Source of the DNA: an uncultured Candidatus Saccharibacteria bacterium
Lineage (GTDB): Bacteria; Patescibacteriota; Saccharimonadia; Saccharimonadales; Saccharimonadaceae
Assembly (NCBI GenBank): GCA_946187605.1
Contig: CAMHRH010000047.1
Span: 1 to 6,372, forward strand
Direction of reading: 5' to 3'
Length of the DNA: 6,372 nucleotides
Shown here in pieces: positions 1 to 5,354 of the stretch (positions are counted from its first letter, which is position 1; every line of letters begins with the position of its first letter). A model generated the notes under the pieces. That model saw only the letters and a list, made by a program, of their open reading frames with translations. It did no database searches and had not been told where the DNA came from. The translations under genes were made by a program, and so were the position numbers.

Positions 1-564
1 ATGCCAGCGGAGACCAACCGTAGCTACCAAGCAACCGCCGACGTTGACCCAGAAAAAATCGACGACATTAAAAAGGCTCTCGAAGATATTGGACTCAAAG
101 CAATGTCCGTCGATGACGAAGTCGGCATGTTCCGTACATTCTTCGATGCTATCCTTGTAGTATTCAATATCTTCGGCACAATCGCGCTTATTGCTGCATC
201 TATCGGCATCATCAACACACTGTTCATGTCCGTCCAGGAACGCACGCGCGAAATTGGCCTCGACAAAGCTCTCGGCATGAGCAACGGCAGAGTATTCTTG
301 AGCTTCAGCGCAGAAGCAATCATGCTCGGCTTCTGGGGATCAGTTGTCGGCGTAGCACTATCATTTATCGCCGGAACCGTTGCCAATACAGTCGCGCACG
401 AAAGCTTCCTAAAAGACTTTCCTACCTTCAAGCTATGCGTGTTTGAGCCACTAACTATGATAACGATAATCGGCGTTATTATGCTTATCGCATTCATTGC
501 TGGCACATTTCCAGCACGCAAAGCCTCAAAGAAAAACCCAATCGACGCATTGCGTTACGAATAA
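1..564 (+). CDS. MacB/FtsX-type ABC transporter permease, C-terminal part (5' end outside window)
   Basis: Membrane permease of the MacB/FtsX family (type VII ABC systems), whose members couple cytoplasmic ATP hydrolysis to mechanical work on lipoproteins, peptides or cell-wall enzymes at the outer face. Residues 1-45 read as the end of the extracytoplasmic domain (VDPEKIDDIKKALEDIG). Three hydrophobic membrane segments follow at about 48-75, 99-128 and 149-170. Between the first two lies the family's hallmark cytoplasmic stretch SVQERTREIGLDKALGMSNG (residues 77-96), and the protein ends in the typical PARKASKKNPIDALRYE. Full members are about 400 residues with another N-terminal membrane helix, so the ATG at base 1 is probably an internal Met and the gene is partial. 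The matching ATPase gene is probably upstream, outside the window. It ends in TAA directly before a terminator. Family assignment is firm; substrate is unknown. Confidence 0.9.
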   Translation: MPAETNRSYQATADVDPEKIDDIKKALEDIGLKAMSVDDEVGMFRTFFDAILVVFNIFGTIALIAASIGIINTLFMSVQERTREIGLDKALGMSNGRVFLSFSAEAIMLGFWGSVVGVALSFIAGTVANTVAHESFLKDFPTFKLCVFEPLTMITIIGVIMLIAFIAGTFPARKASKKNPIDALRYE

Positions 565-600
565 AAAAGAGACCCCTCGGAGAAATCCGAGGGGATTTTT
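565..600. terminator. Bidirectional intrinsic terminator between convergent genes
   Basis: A perfect 9-bp GC-rich stem, CCCCTCGGA (573-581) with TCCGAGGGG (586-594), closes a GAAA tetraloop (582-585). On the + strand it is followed by A then TTTTT (596-600), which should end the permease transcript. On the - strand the stem is followed by TCTC and then six T (568-563), so it can also stop the 84-residue gene, perhaps less efficiently because of the 4-base offset. The hairpin fills nearly the whole 35-base gap between the two stop codons. The - strand gene's TGA lies inside the + strand T-tract. Confidence 0.93.
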
Positions 601-854
601 CATGGTATAGGTATTAGCCGAAACGTTCCGAGTGCGTATAGAACCATCATCAACGCCACCAGTATAAATGAGGCAAGGATAATTAAGCGAATAATAATGC
701 TTAGTGTTTCCTCCTTTATACTCGTGTACGCATACAGTACAAACGTTGCCAACAGGCCCGTACCATGAAGAACAATGCCATAGATTAGATAGTTCAAGAG
801 CACTATCCCTGCAACCATTAACCCATGAGCAAAGTTGCTTAACATTACTGCCAA
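600..854 (-). CDS. Small hydrophobic membrane protein of unknown function (84 aa)
   Basis: I do not recognise a family. The protein is strongly hydrophobic, with likely membrane segments at about residues 11-29, 32-44 and 51-75. They are separated by a short charged loop, SIKEE (45-49), and there is no obvious cytoplasmic domain, cysteine motif or catalytic residue. It starts with TTG at 854: GGAGGT (866-861) lies exactly 6 bases upstream, whereas the next in-frame ATG (845) would be 15 bases away. It is monocistronic, with its own near-consensus promoter (904-932) and a predicted 43-base leader, and it ends at the shared terminator. The strong promoter plus strong Shine-Dalgarno site argue that it is a real expressed gene rather than a chance ORF. 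Two- or three-helix small proteins of this type may be toxins, holin-like proteins, pilin-like subunits or regulators of a membrane complex; nothing here selects among these. Confidence 0.72.
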   Translation of the reverse strand: MAVMLSNFAHGLMVAGIVLLNYLIYGIVLHGTGLLATFVLYAYTSIKEETLSIIIRLIILASFILVALMMVLYALGTFRLIPIP

Positions 855-858
855 AATA

Positions 859-866
859 CCACCTCC
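859..866 (-). promoter_or_regulatory. Ribosome binding site fixing the TTG start of the 84-aa gene
   Basis: On the - strand the sequence GGAGGTGG (866-859) precedes the TTG at 854. Measured from GGAGGT the spacing is 6 bases (GGTATT), close to ideal. This supports TTG as initiator over the ATG nine bases further in. Confidence 0.8.
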
Positions 867-868
867 AG

Positions 869-885
869 TTTTAAGATTTTTAAGA
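869..885 (-). repeat. Short tandem direct repeat in the 5' leader of the 84-aa gene
   Basis: TCTTAAAA occurs twice on the - strand with a period of 9 bases (885-878 and 876-869), just upstream of the Shine-Dalgarno site. It lies in the predicted untranslated leader. It could be a protein-binding site, an unstructured A/T-rich ribosome standby segment, or chance in A/T-rich sequence; I cannot tell these apart. Confidence 0.4.
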
Positions 886-903
886 CAATAATGCTACAAC
901 TCC

Positions 904-932
904 ATTATAGCACAAAATGGGCAAAAAGTCAA
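904..932 (-). promoter_or_regulatory. Near-consensus sigma-70-type promoter for the 84-aa membrane protein
   Basis: On the - strand: -35 TTGACT (932-927), a 17-base spacer, and -10 TATAAT (909-904), with TG one base before the -10 (TGCTATAAT, extended -10). Five of six -35 bases, all -10 bases and the spacing match the housekeeping consensus, making it the best promoter in the window. The predicted transcription start is near 897, giving a leader of about 43 bases. The -35 element lies two bases past the hairpin at the end of the upstream ABC operon. Confidence 0.88.
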
Positions 933-933
933 T

Positions 934-959
934 AACGCTTATGCTAAGCGTTCTTTTTT
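934..959. terminator. Hairpin at the end of the ABC operon, possible bidirectional terminator
   Basis: A perfect 8-bp inverted repeat, AACGCTTA (934-941) and TAAGCGTT (945-952), with a 3-base loop. On the - strand the stem is formed by the last codons and stop of the second permease gene and is followed by ATTGACTTTTTG, so the T-run begins six bases late (weak terminator). On the + strand the stem is followed by C and six T (954-959), a better match, which would block antisense transcription entering the operon from the left. The stem has only three GC pairs, so efficiency is uncertain. Confidence 0.55.
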
Positions 960-2087
960 ATGTGTAATTATGTTCGACGCAATAATAAATACAATGCAAA
1001 AGCCAACTATTACCGCCATATTTATAAAAATCGGCAACAGTGAGCTAGAGCCATAATCCTCGATCGCCATTATCTTGTTATTTGTATCGATAAAGTAAAA
1101 GCTAGGTAGAATATGCGCAAAAGTCAGCACGGAATCCGGCAAGTATTCCGCCGGCACAAACGCACCACATAAGAAGCTCGAGCCAAGCGCGATAACGTTC
1201 ATAATTCCGTTCACTGCACCGATACCCTTTACGATACTACTAATCAAATATGCAATCGTTGTCGCGCAAACGCAAAATATTAATGAATTTACGGCATAGA
1301 GCAGGCCATGAATCGACCACATCTCATTTAAACCTACCACGATAAAACCAAGCACGACATAGACAATCCACATCATCGCAGAATATAGACAGCTATTGCG
1401 TAGCAAGATACCATTCATGCGCTTCAACTCGATACTGCCGACAAGATTACGCTTCCGAATTTCTACGCGGTTAAACGACGACATGATCAAGCAGATCACC
1501 GTAATAACGCAGGCCAGAATACTATAATTTGCAAAGCTAAAGTAACGTGTCGCACGCGAATACTTCGAAGTATCGACTTTCGACTTTATTTCAATCTCTG
1601 TCGAATCACTTAGCGTCGATTCGACTTTTTTCGCAAGATCATCCTCGCTCAGATTCAGACTCGCATACGACTTCGCCGTAGACATATATTGCCGTACCAG
1701 CACCTTCGCAACCTCTGCCGCGTATCCAGAAGAGGAACGGAGCTTCAATTCAGGGTTCTTGTTTAGAGCTAATTCTTGCGAAAAGTCTTTCGGGATATCG
1801 ACAACAGCTACGACATTCTCATAAAATAGCGCATCTTTCAGCTTATCGTCGTCTTCATACTCGTCCTTAATCTCCGCGTTCTCACTCAAGTATTTTATGA
1901 AACCCTTCGTAATTCCACGTTCTTCATCATGGTTAAATATAACGATACTCGGCTTATCGGCTTCAAATTGTGTCGTTGAATCGCTCGACATATTCAACGA
2001 ACCAAATACTATCAGAATAATCGTATAAGTAATTATCGTACCGATATTCTTTAATACAATTTTCCAAAATGCCTTAGATACTGTCAT
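939..2087 (-). CDS. ABC-2 type exporter permease, second subunit (YbhR/NatB-like, 382 aa)
   Basis: Integral membrane half of an ABC-2 family exporter. One N-terminal membrane helix (about residues 15-32) is followed by a large extracytoplasmic domain (about 35-180, rich in charged residues). Five further helices lie at about 184-203, 235-253, 263-284, 288-311 and 350-371. The cytoplasmic stretch RVEIRKRNLVGSIELKRMNG (207-226) and the segment GSSFLCGAFVPAEYLP (302-317), followed by LPSFYFIDTNNKI, match the ABC2_membrane_3 pattern, in which a conserved F.P..LP motif precedes the last helix. Length is usual for the family. Its ATG lies 7 bases after AGGAGG, and the gene overlaps the preceding permease gene by 14 bases, suggesting translational coupling. 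With the other permease and the ATPase it should form a heterodimeric exporter. Substrate cannot be read from sequence; drugs, lipids or peptides are possible. Confidence 0.88.
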   Translation of the reverse strand: MTVSKAFWKIVLKNIGTIITYTIILIVFGSLNMSSDSTTQFEADKPSIVIFNHDEERGITKGFIKYLSENAEIKDEYEDDDKLKDALFYENVVAVVDIPKDFSQELALNKNPELKLRSSSGYAAEVAKVLVRQYMSTAKSYASLNLSEDDLAKKVESTLSDSTEIEIKSKVDTSKYSRATRYFSFANYSILACVITVICLIMSSFNRVEIRKRNLVGSIELKRMNGILLRNSCLYSAMMWIVYVVLGFIVVGLNEMWSIHGLLYAVNSLIFCVCATTIAYLISSIVKGIGAVNGIMNVIALGSSFLCGAFVPAEYLPDSVLTFAHILPSFYFIDTNNKIMAIEDYGSSSLLPIFINMAVIVGFCIVFIIASNIITHKKERLA

Positions 2088-3234
2088 AGCGCTGCCTCCT
2101 CAAACCCCTAATTGATAACGCTAGAAAAACGCCAGCCACAATCAACAAACTAACAATATCTGTCGTAAACCGTGCCATATCATCATAATAGAACAACGCG
2201 TAATAGCCATCCGTTATCTGTCCTACTGGACTAATTTTATTAACCACTGGCGCCACATTATCGAAGAACCCTTTCGTTACACCAAACATACCAGCGAACA
2301 AACAGCCAGCCATCGTTACGATCAGAATAATAACATTTTTTGCACTCTCATTTGTCTTCAGTACAATCGATAGGAACATACCCATCATCGTCGCCGTCAA
2401 ACTACCAACAGCAGCAAGCAGCATAATTAGACCCATATTATCACCGAATTCTACACCCAACACAAAACGCATAAATGCAATCAGCGCACAAACCGAGAAA
2501 ACCAGCATAACGTATCCCGCCAGCAAATTACTTAGCACTATCACGCCTTTGCGCGTCGGCGCAATCGCAACGCGTTTGCCTCGATTCGATATATTTGGCA
2601 GGCAACGATTCATTAACTCCGCACTCATCATTGCACCCTGCATGCAGGCCATCGCAATCAGCGTGTAGAATTCTATTGAAACAATATTCATAACGCGCGA
2701 ATCGTCCTTAATATTCGGCTCGGCGTCAGTCACGGTCGCGACAGCATCGCGATAAATTTTCTCGACATCAACTTTCTGGCCAGCCGAACGCGCAATTTGC
2801 GTCATAGCAACATCATTCACGATTTTTACACCTTGAGAAATCTGCTCAACCGCCAAAGCAAGAATCGTCTGATTAGTGCCGTTCTGACGAATTTTTACTT
2901 TCGCATCACCGCCCTCGACATAGACATAACCTACAATTTCATCCGCATCAAGCTTCTTCTCGGCCTCATCCTTATCTATATATTGCGTATTAAATAACCG
3001 CTCATCGCCCTCGCTTAGACTCTTAAAAGCCTCACTGAATATTTCTGCTTTCTTATATTCGGCATCATCTATCACCGCAACATCAAAAGCCTCAAAGACA
3101 TCGTAATCGTGCAGGCGCGAAAAAGCTAAATTAAACAAAATCGCCAAAATAAAGGGGAAGGCCAGAGTCCAAAAAACCAATGCGCGATTTTTAATTAGTG
3201 TCTTGAAAGCATATTTAAAACTATGCCAAAACAT
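2074..3234 (-). CDS. ABC-2 type exporter permease, first subunit (YbhS/NatB-like, 386 aa)
   Basis: Paralogous membrane half of the same exporter. The N-terminal amphipathic region FWHSFKYAFKTLIKNRALVF is typical of ABC-2 permeases and leads into a first helix (about residues 18-37). An extracytoplasmic domain of about 140 residues (40-180) follows, then five helices at about 185-205, 232-257, 267-292, 298-318 and 359-376. The segment before the final helix, NKISPVGQITDGYYALFYYDD (residues 332-352), is the usual re-entrant/partner-contact region (P-x-x-x-x-x-D-G/A). The start ATG overlaps the ATPase stop as TAATG, with AGGAG 11 bases upstream inside the ATPase gene. ATPase followed by two distinct permeases of similar size is the layout of E. 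coli YbhFSR. The two permeases are clearly different in sequence, so the membrane part is probably a heterodimer. Confidence 0.88.
   Translation of the reverse strand: MFWHSFKYAFKTLIKNRALVFWTLAFPFILAILFNLAFSRLHDYDVFEAFDVAVIDDAEYKKAEIFSEAFKSLSEGDERLFNTQYIDKDEAEKKLDADEIVGYVYVEGGDAKVKIRQNGTNQTILALAVEQISQGVKIVNDVAMTQIARSAGQKVDVEKIYRDAVATVTDAEPNIKDDSRVMNIVSIEFYTLIAMACMQGAMMSAELMNRCLPNISNRGKRVAIAPTRKGVIVLSNLLAGYVMLVFSVCALIAFMRFVLGVEFGDNMGLIMLLAAVGSLTATMMGMFLSIVLKTNESAKNVIILIVTMAGCLFAGMFGVTKGFFDNVAPVVNKISPVGQITDGYYALFYYDDMARFTTDIVSLLIVAGVFLALSIRGLRRQRYDSI
2095..2100 (-). promoter_or_regulatory. Strong Shine-Dalgarno site for the second permease
   Basis: AGGAGG on the - strand (2100-2095), 7 bases before the ATG at 2087, lies entirely within the coding sequence of the first permease. 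It shows that this organism uses classical ribosome binding sites for operon-internal genes, in contrast to the first genes of its transcripts. Confidence 0.85.
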
Positions 3235-3250
3235 TAATCTCTCAGCTCCT
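3232..3250 (-). promoter_or_regulatory. Coupled stop/start (TAATG) and Shine-Dalgarno site at the ATPase-permease junction
   Basis: The ATPase stop TAA (3236-3234) shares its last A with the permease ATG (3234-3232). AGGAG (3250-3246) lies 11 bases upstream of the start, slightly long but usable. The arrangement favours termination-reinitiation and balanced synthesis of ATPase and permease. Confidence 0.75.
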
Positions 3251-4172
3251 TACCCGTCAACTCAAGGAAGACGTCATTTAGCGTCGGACGCTCAGCAAAA
3301 ATCTTACTATACTTAATCTTATGGCTCTGCAAATACTCGACCATCTCGGCGAGATTATTCTTGCCTTTGTTGTATACGACTTTTAGCACACCGTCTTCAT
3401 ATTCGACACTACTAACATTCTTAATATCATCAAAACCGCTCAACTGGTTTGGACTCAACTCCGCAACTTCAATCGTAACTTTCTCTTCGATCTTTGCAAG
3501 TGCTTTTAGCTCATCATTCGTGCCGCTTGCAATTATCTTACCGTGGTCAAGGATAATTACGCGGTCGCACAAAATCTCAACCTCTTCCATATAATGTGTC
3601 GTATAAATAATCGTCGCGCCATCATCGCGCAATTTCTTAATACCTTCAAGAATATTATTGCGACTTTGCGGATCAACCGCCACCGTCGGCTCGTCAAGAA
3701 AAATCAATTTCGGCTTATGCGCGATACCGCAAGCAATGTTCAAACGACGCAATAAACCACCCGACAATTGCTTCGGATACTGACTCTTGTTTTCTTTTAG
3801 GCCCACTAAATTAAGCGCATCGTTAACGTAGCGTGCACGCGTTTCCTTGTCCTGAATATAAAGCCCGCAGAAATAATCGATATTTCCATAAACCGTAAGT
3901 TCATCAAAGACTGCGACTTCTTGGAATACGACACCGATTTTCGCTTTAATATCGTAAGCACTCGGCGACATTTCTTTGCCAAATATTCTTATCTCGCCAT
4001 CATCGAACTTTAGTAGTGACAAGATTGAATTCATCGTCGTCGTTTTGCCAGAACCATTCGGCCCGAGCAGGCCGAGAATCTCTCCTTCTTTTACATTAAA
4101 ACTAAGATCATCGATCGCACGGTTGCTGCCGTAGCTCTTAACCAAGTGTTTTACTTCAATAACGTTCTTCAT
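3234..4172 (-). CDS. ABC-2 exporter ATP-binding protein (NatA/CcmA-like, 312 aa)
   Basis: Cytoplasmic ATPase that powers the exporter made with the two following permeases. All nucleotide-binding motifs are present: Walker A GPNGSGKTT (37-45), Q-loop VVFQE (Gln84), signature LSGGLLRR (136-143; Leu replaces the usual Gln after SGG, as seen in several drug/Nat-type exporters), Walker B LIFLDEP (156-162, catalytic Glu161), D-loop VDP (166-168) and switch His193 (TTH). After about residue 225 there is an extra C-terminal domain ending APTLNDVFLELTG-like (ERPTLNDVFLELTGKELRD), typical of DrrA/NatA-type ATPases. I start the gene at the ATG at 4172 (MKNVIEVKHLVKSYG). A longer reading from 4238 adds 22 hydrophobic residues before the normal N-terminus and would run into the divergent gene. 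No Shine-Dalgarno site precedes the start; a -10 element ends 7 bases upstream, predicting a leaderless mRNA. It is first in a three-gene operon. Confidence 0.93.
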   Translation of the reverse strand: MKNVIEVKHLVKSYGSNRAIDDLSFNVKEGEILGLLGPNGSGKTTTMNSILSLLKFDDGEIRIFGKEMSPSAYDIKAKIGVVFQEVAVFDELTVYGNIDYFCGLYIQDKETRARYVNDALNLVGLKENKSQYPKQLSGGLLRRLNIACGIAHKPKLIFLDEPTVAVDPQSRNNILEGIKKLRDDGATIIYTTHYMEEVEILCDRVIILDHGKIIASGTNDELKALAKIEEKVTIEVAELSPNQLSGFDDIKNVSSVEYEDGVLKVVYNKGKNNLAEMVEYLQSHKIKYSKIFAERPTLNDVFLELTGKELRD

Positions 4173-4181
4173 TGATATAAT
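4173..4181 (+). promoter_or_regulatory. Extended -10 promoter of the methyltransferase gene, predicted leaderless
   Basis: On the + strand TGATATAAT (4173-4181) is an extended -10 with perfect TATAAT at 4176-4181, ending 8 bases before the ATG at 4190. No good -35 hexamer is seen at the usual distance, as expected when the TG extension compensates. Transcription should begin near 4188-4190. No Shine-Dalgarno sequence fits in the space. Confidence 0.72.
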
Positions 4182-4209
4182 TATAAAGTATGCAAGCAAA
4201 AATAGTAAA
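4180..4209 (-). promoter_or_regulatory. Promoter of the ABC exporter operon, predicted leaderless
   Basis: On the - strand: -10 TATAAT (4185-4180), a perfect consensus match, ending 7 bases before the ATG at 4172. A possible -35, TTTACT (4209-4204, four of six matches), lies 18 bases upstream inside the first codons of the divergent methyltransferase gene. The expected transcription start falls at or one base before the A of ATG. The -10 shares two bases with the opposite-strand -10. Confidence 0.72.
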
Positions 4210-5344
4210 AATAGTCCCGGGCGGACAGGGAATCGCAACCCTCGACAACGGCAAAAAAGCCTTTATCTGGAATGCTTTGCCTGGTGAAGTAGTAAATTTT
4301 GACATCACGAAAGACAAACACAGCTACTGCGAAGGCGTTGCTACTGAGATTATCGAAGCCAGCCCAAGTCGCATCGCACCGAAGGATGATTGTTATTTGG
4401 CAACTAGCCCGTGGCAAATCATGGACTACGATTATGAGCTCGAACAGAAAAACTCACTCGTTAAAGAATGCTTTGCGCAACAGCATATCGATGTCTCCCC
4501 GCAACCAACCGTAACAGATGGCAAAGACTTTTACTATCGCAACAAAATGGAATACTCGCTCTATTGGAATAATAATGACAGCTGCATTTATCCCGCCTTT
4601 CATGAACGCGGCACGCATCGCAAAACCCCAATCAAACAAAGCAGTATCGAGCGCCCAGAAATCTGGCAAAAAGCTTCCGAAATCTTTGCTAAGCTGAATG
4701 CCGAACATGCCGAAGCGCGCACGTATCAATCATTGCTTATCCGCTGCGACCAATCTGGCAATACGAGCGGCGATTTATTCGTCAACGGACAGCCGCATCC
4801 AATCATGCAGAATCTCCACGACACGCTTTGTGGGCAAGAATATAGTTACTCGCCAAACGGATTCTTCCAAATCAATTTACCAGTTTATGAAATAGTGCTT
4901 CAAGAAATAGCGAAACATATCAAAACTCAAAAAGTGCTTGACTTATATGCCGGCGTTGGCAGCATCGGGCTCTCCGTTGCGCGCAATAAAGATTTAACGC
5001 TCGTTGAGGTTAATGGCGCCGCATACGAAGAAATGCAAAAGAATGCCGCCAATTTACCAAACGCAAAATGTATCCTCGAAAAATCCGAAAATGTCACCGA
5101 CTATATCTCGCCCGATTGCACCGTAATACTCGACCCACCGCGCGCCGGCTGCGACAAAAAACTTATCGACCGCCTAAACGAAGTTAAACCAAGTTCGGTT
5201 ATTTATCTATCATGCAATCCTATTACTCAAGCGCGCGACATTGCTCTTCTCTCCAACAGCTACAAAATCACACAACTTACGCCATACAATTTCTTCCCAC
5301 GCACGCCACATATCGAATCATTAGCTATCTTAGAATTATGCTAA
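4190..5344 (+). CDS. RNA uracil-C5 methyltransferase, RlmD/TrmA family (384 aa)
   Basis: SAM-dependent enzyme that makes 5-methyluridine in 23S rRNA or tRNA. A TRAM RNA-binding domain is seen at about residues 1-55 (IVPGGQGIATLDNGKKAFIWNALPGE). The catalytic domain holds SPNGFFQIN (221-229), SAM motif I VLDLYAGVGSIGL (249-261), acidic VEVN (272-275), motif IV ILDPPRAG (313-320), nucleophile Cys342 in LSCNPITQARD, and base Glu376 in PRTPHIESLAIL. It therefore looks active. RlmD/RlmC enzymes carry a [4Fe-4S] cluster held by C-x5-C-x2-C plus a later Cys. Here only Cys68 remains: CYLATSPWQ replaces the cysteine triad, and KQSSIERPE has Ser where the fourth Cys is expected. It is about 50 residues shorter than E. 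coli RlmD. RNA target (rRNA or tRNA) cannot be decided. Divergent from the ABC operon by 17 bases; gpsA follows after 10 bases. Confidence 0.92.
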   Translation: MQAKIVKIVPGGQGIATLDNGKKAFIWNALPGEVVNFDITKDKHSYCEGVATEIIEASPSRIAPKDDCYLATSPWQIMDYDYELEQKNSLVKECFAQQHIDVSPQPTVTDGKDFYYRNKMEYSLYWNNNDSCIYPAFHERGTHRKTPIKQSSIERPEIWQKASEIFAKLNAEHAEARTYQSLLIRCDQSGNTSGDLFVNGQPHPIMQNLHDTLCGQEYSYSPNGFFQINLPVYEIVLQEIAKHIKTQKVLDLYAGVGSIGLSVARNKDLTLVEVNGAAYEEMQKNAANLPNAKCILEKSENVTDYISPDCTVILDPPRAGCDKKLIDRLNEVKPSSVIYLSCNPITQARDIALLSNSYKITQLTPYNFFPRTPHIESLAILELC

Positions 5345-5347
5345 AAT
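5339..5347 (+). promoter_or_regulatory. Extended -10 promoter for gpsA overlapping the preceding stop codon
   Basis: TGCTAAAAT (5339-5347) is an extended -10 whose TGC is the last sense codon (Cys384) of the methyltransferase gene and whose TAA is its stop. It ends 7 bases before the gpsA ATG at 5355, so the transcript would be nearly or fully leaderless. No Shine-Dalgarno sequence is present in the intervening AACTCTT, and no convincing -35 was found. Confidence 0.62.
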
Positions 5348-5354
5348 AACTCTT

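Noticed and set aside
24..521. 165-codon open frame on the - strand opposite the FtsX-type permease
   Set aside because: Its sequence is the low-complexity shadow of a clearly conserved permease on the other strand; no family motif, promoter or ribosome site supports it.
600..602. TGA read as glycine (code 25 of Gracilibacteria/Absconditabacteria)
   Set aside because: Reading through would translate the terminator hairpin, and other genes of the window keep full length with no in-frame TGA, which fits the standard code.
843..845. ATG as the start of the 84-residue gene
   Set aside because: The Shine-Dalgarno site would be 15 bases away; the TTG at 854 has it at 6 bases.
3361..3755. Two + strand open frames inside the ABC ATPase gene
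   Set aside because: They lie antisense to conserved ATPase sequence (signature, Walker B and C-terminal domain) and show Ser/Thr- or Asn/Arg-rich composition typical of shadow frames.
4173..4238. N-terminal extension of the ABC ATPase from an ATG at 4238
   Set aside because: It adds 22 hydrophobic residues before the canonical N-terminus, overlaps the divergent methyltransferase gene and removes its start region; the ATG at 4172 matches the family and has a -10 at 7 bases.
4181..4895. Overlapping alternative frames within the methyltransferase gene
   Set aside because: The 384-residue frame carries every family motif in order; the others have none.
5345..5354. Shine-Dalgarno site for gpsA
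   Set aside because: The ten bases between genes (AATAACTCTT) contain no purine-rich match to the 16S rRNA tail.
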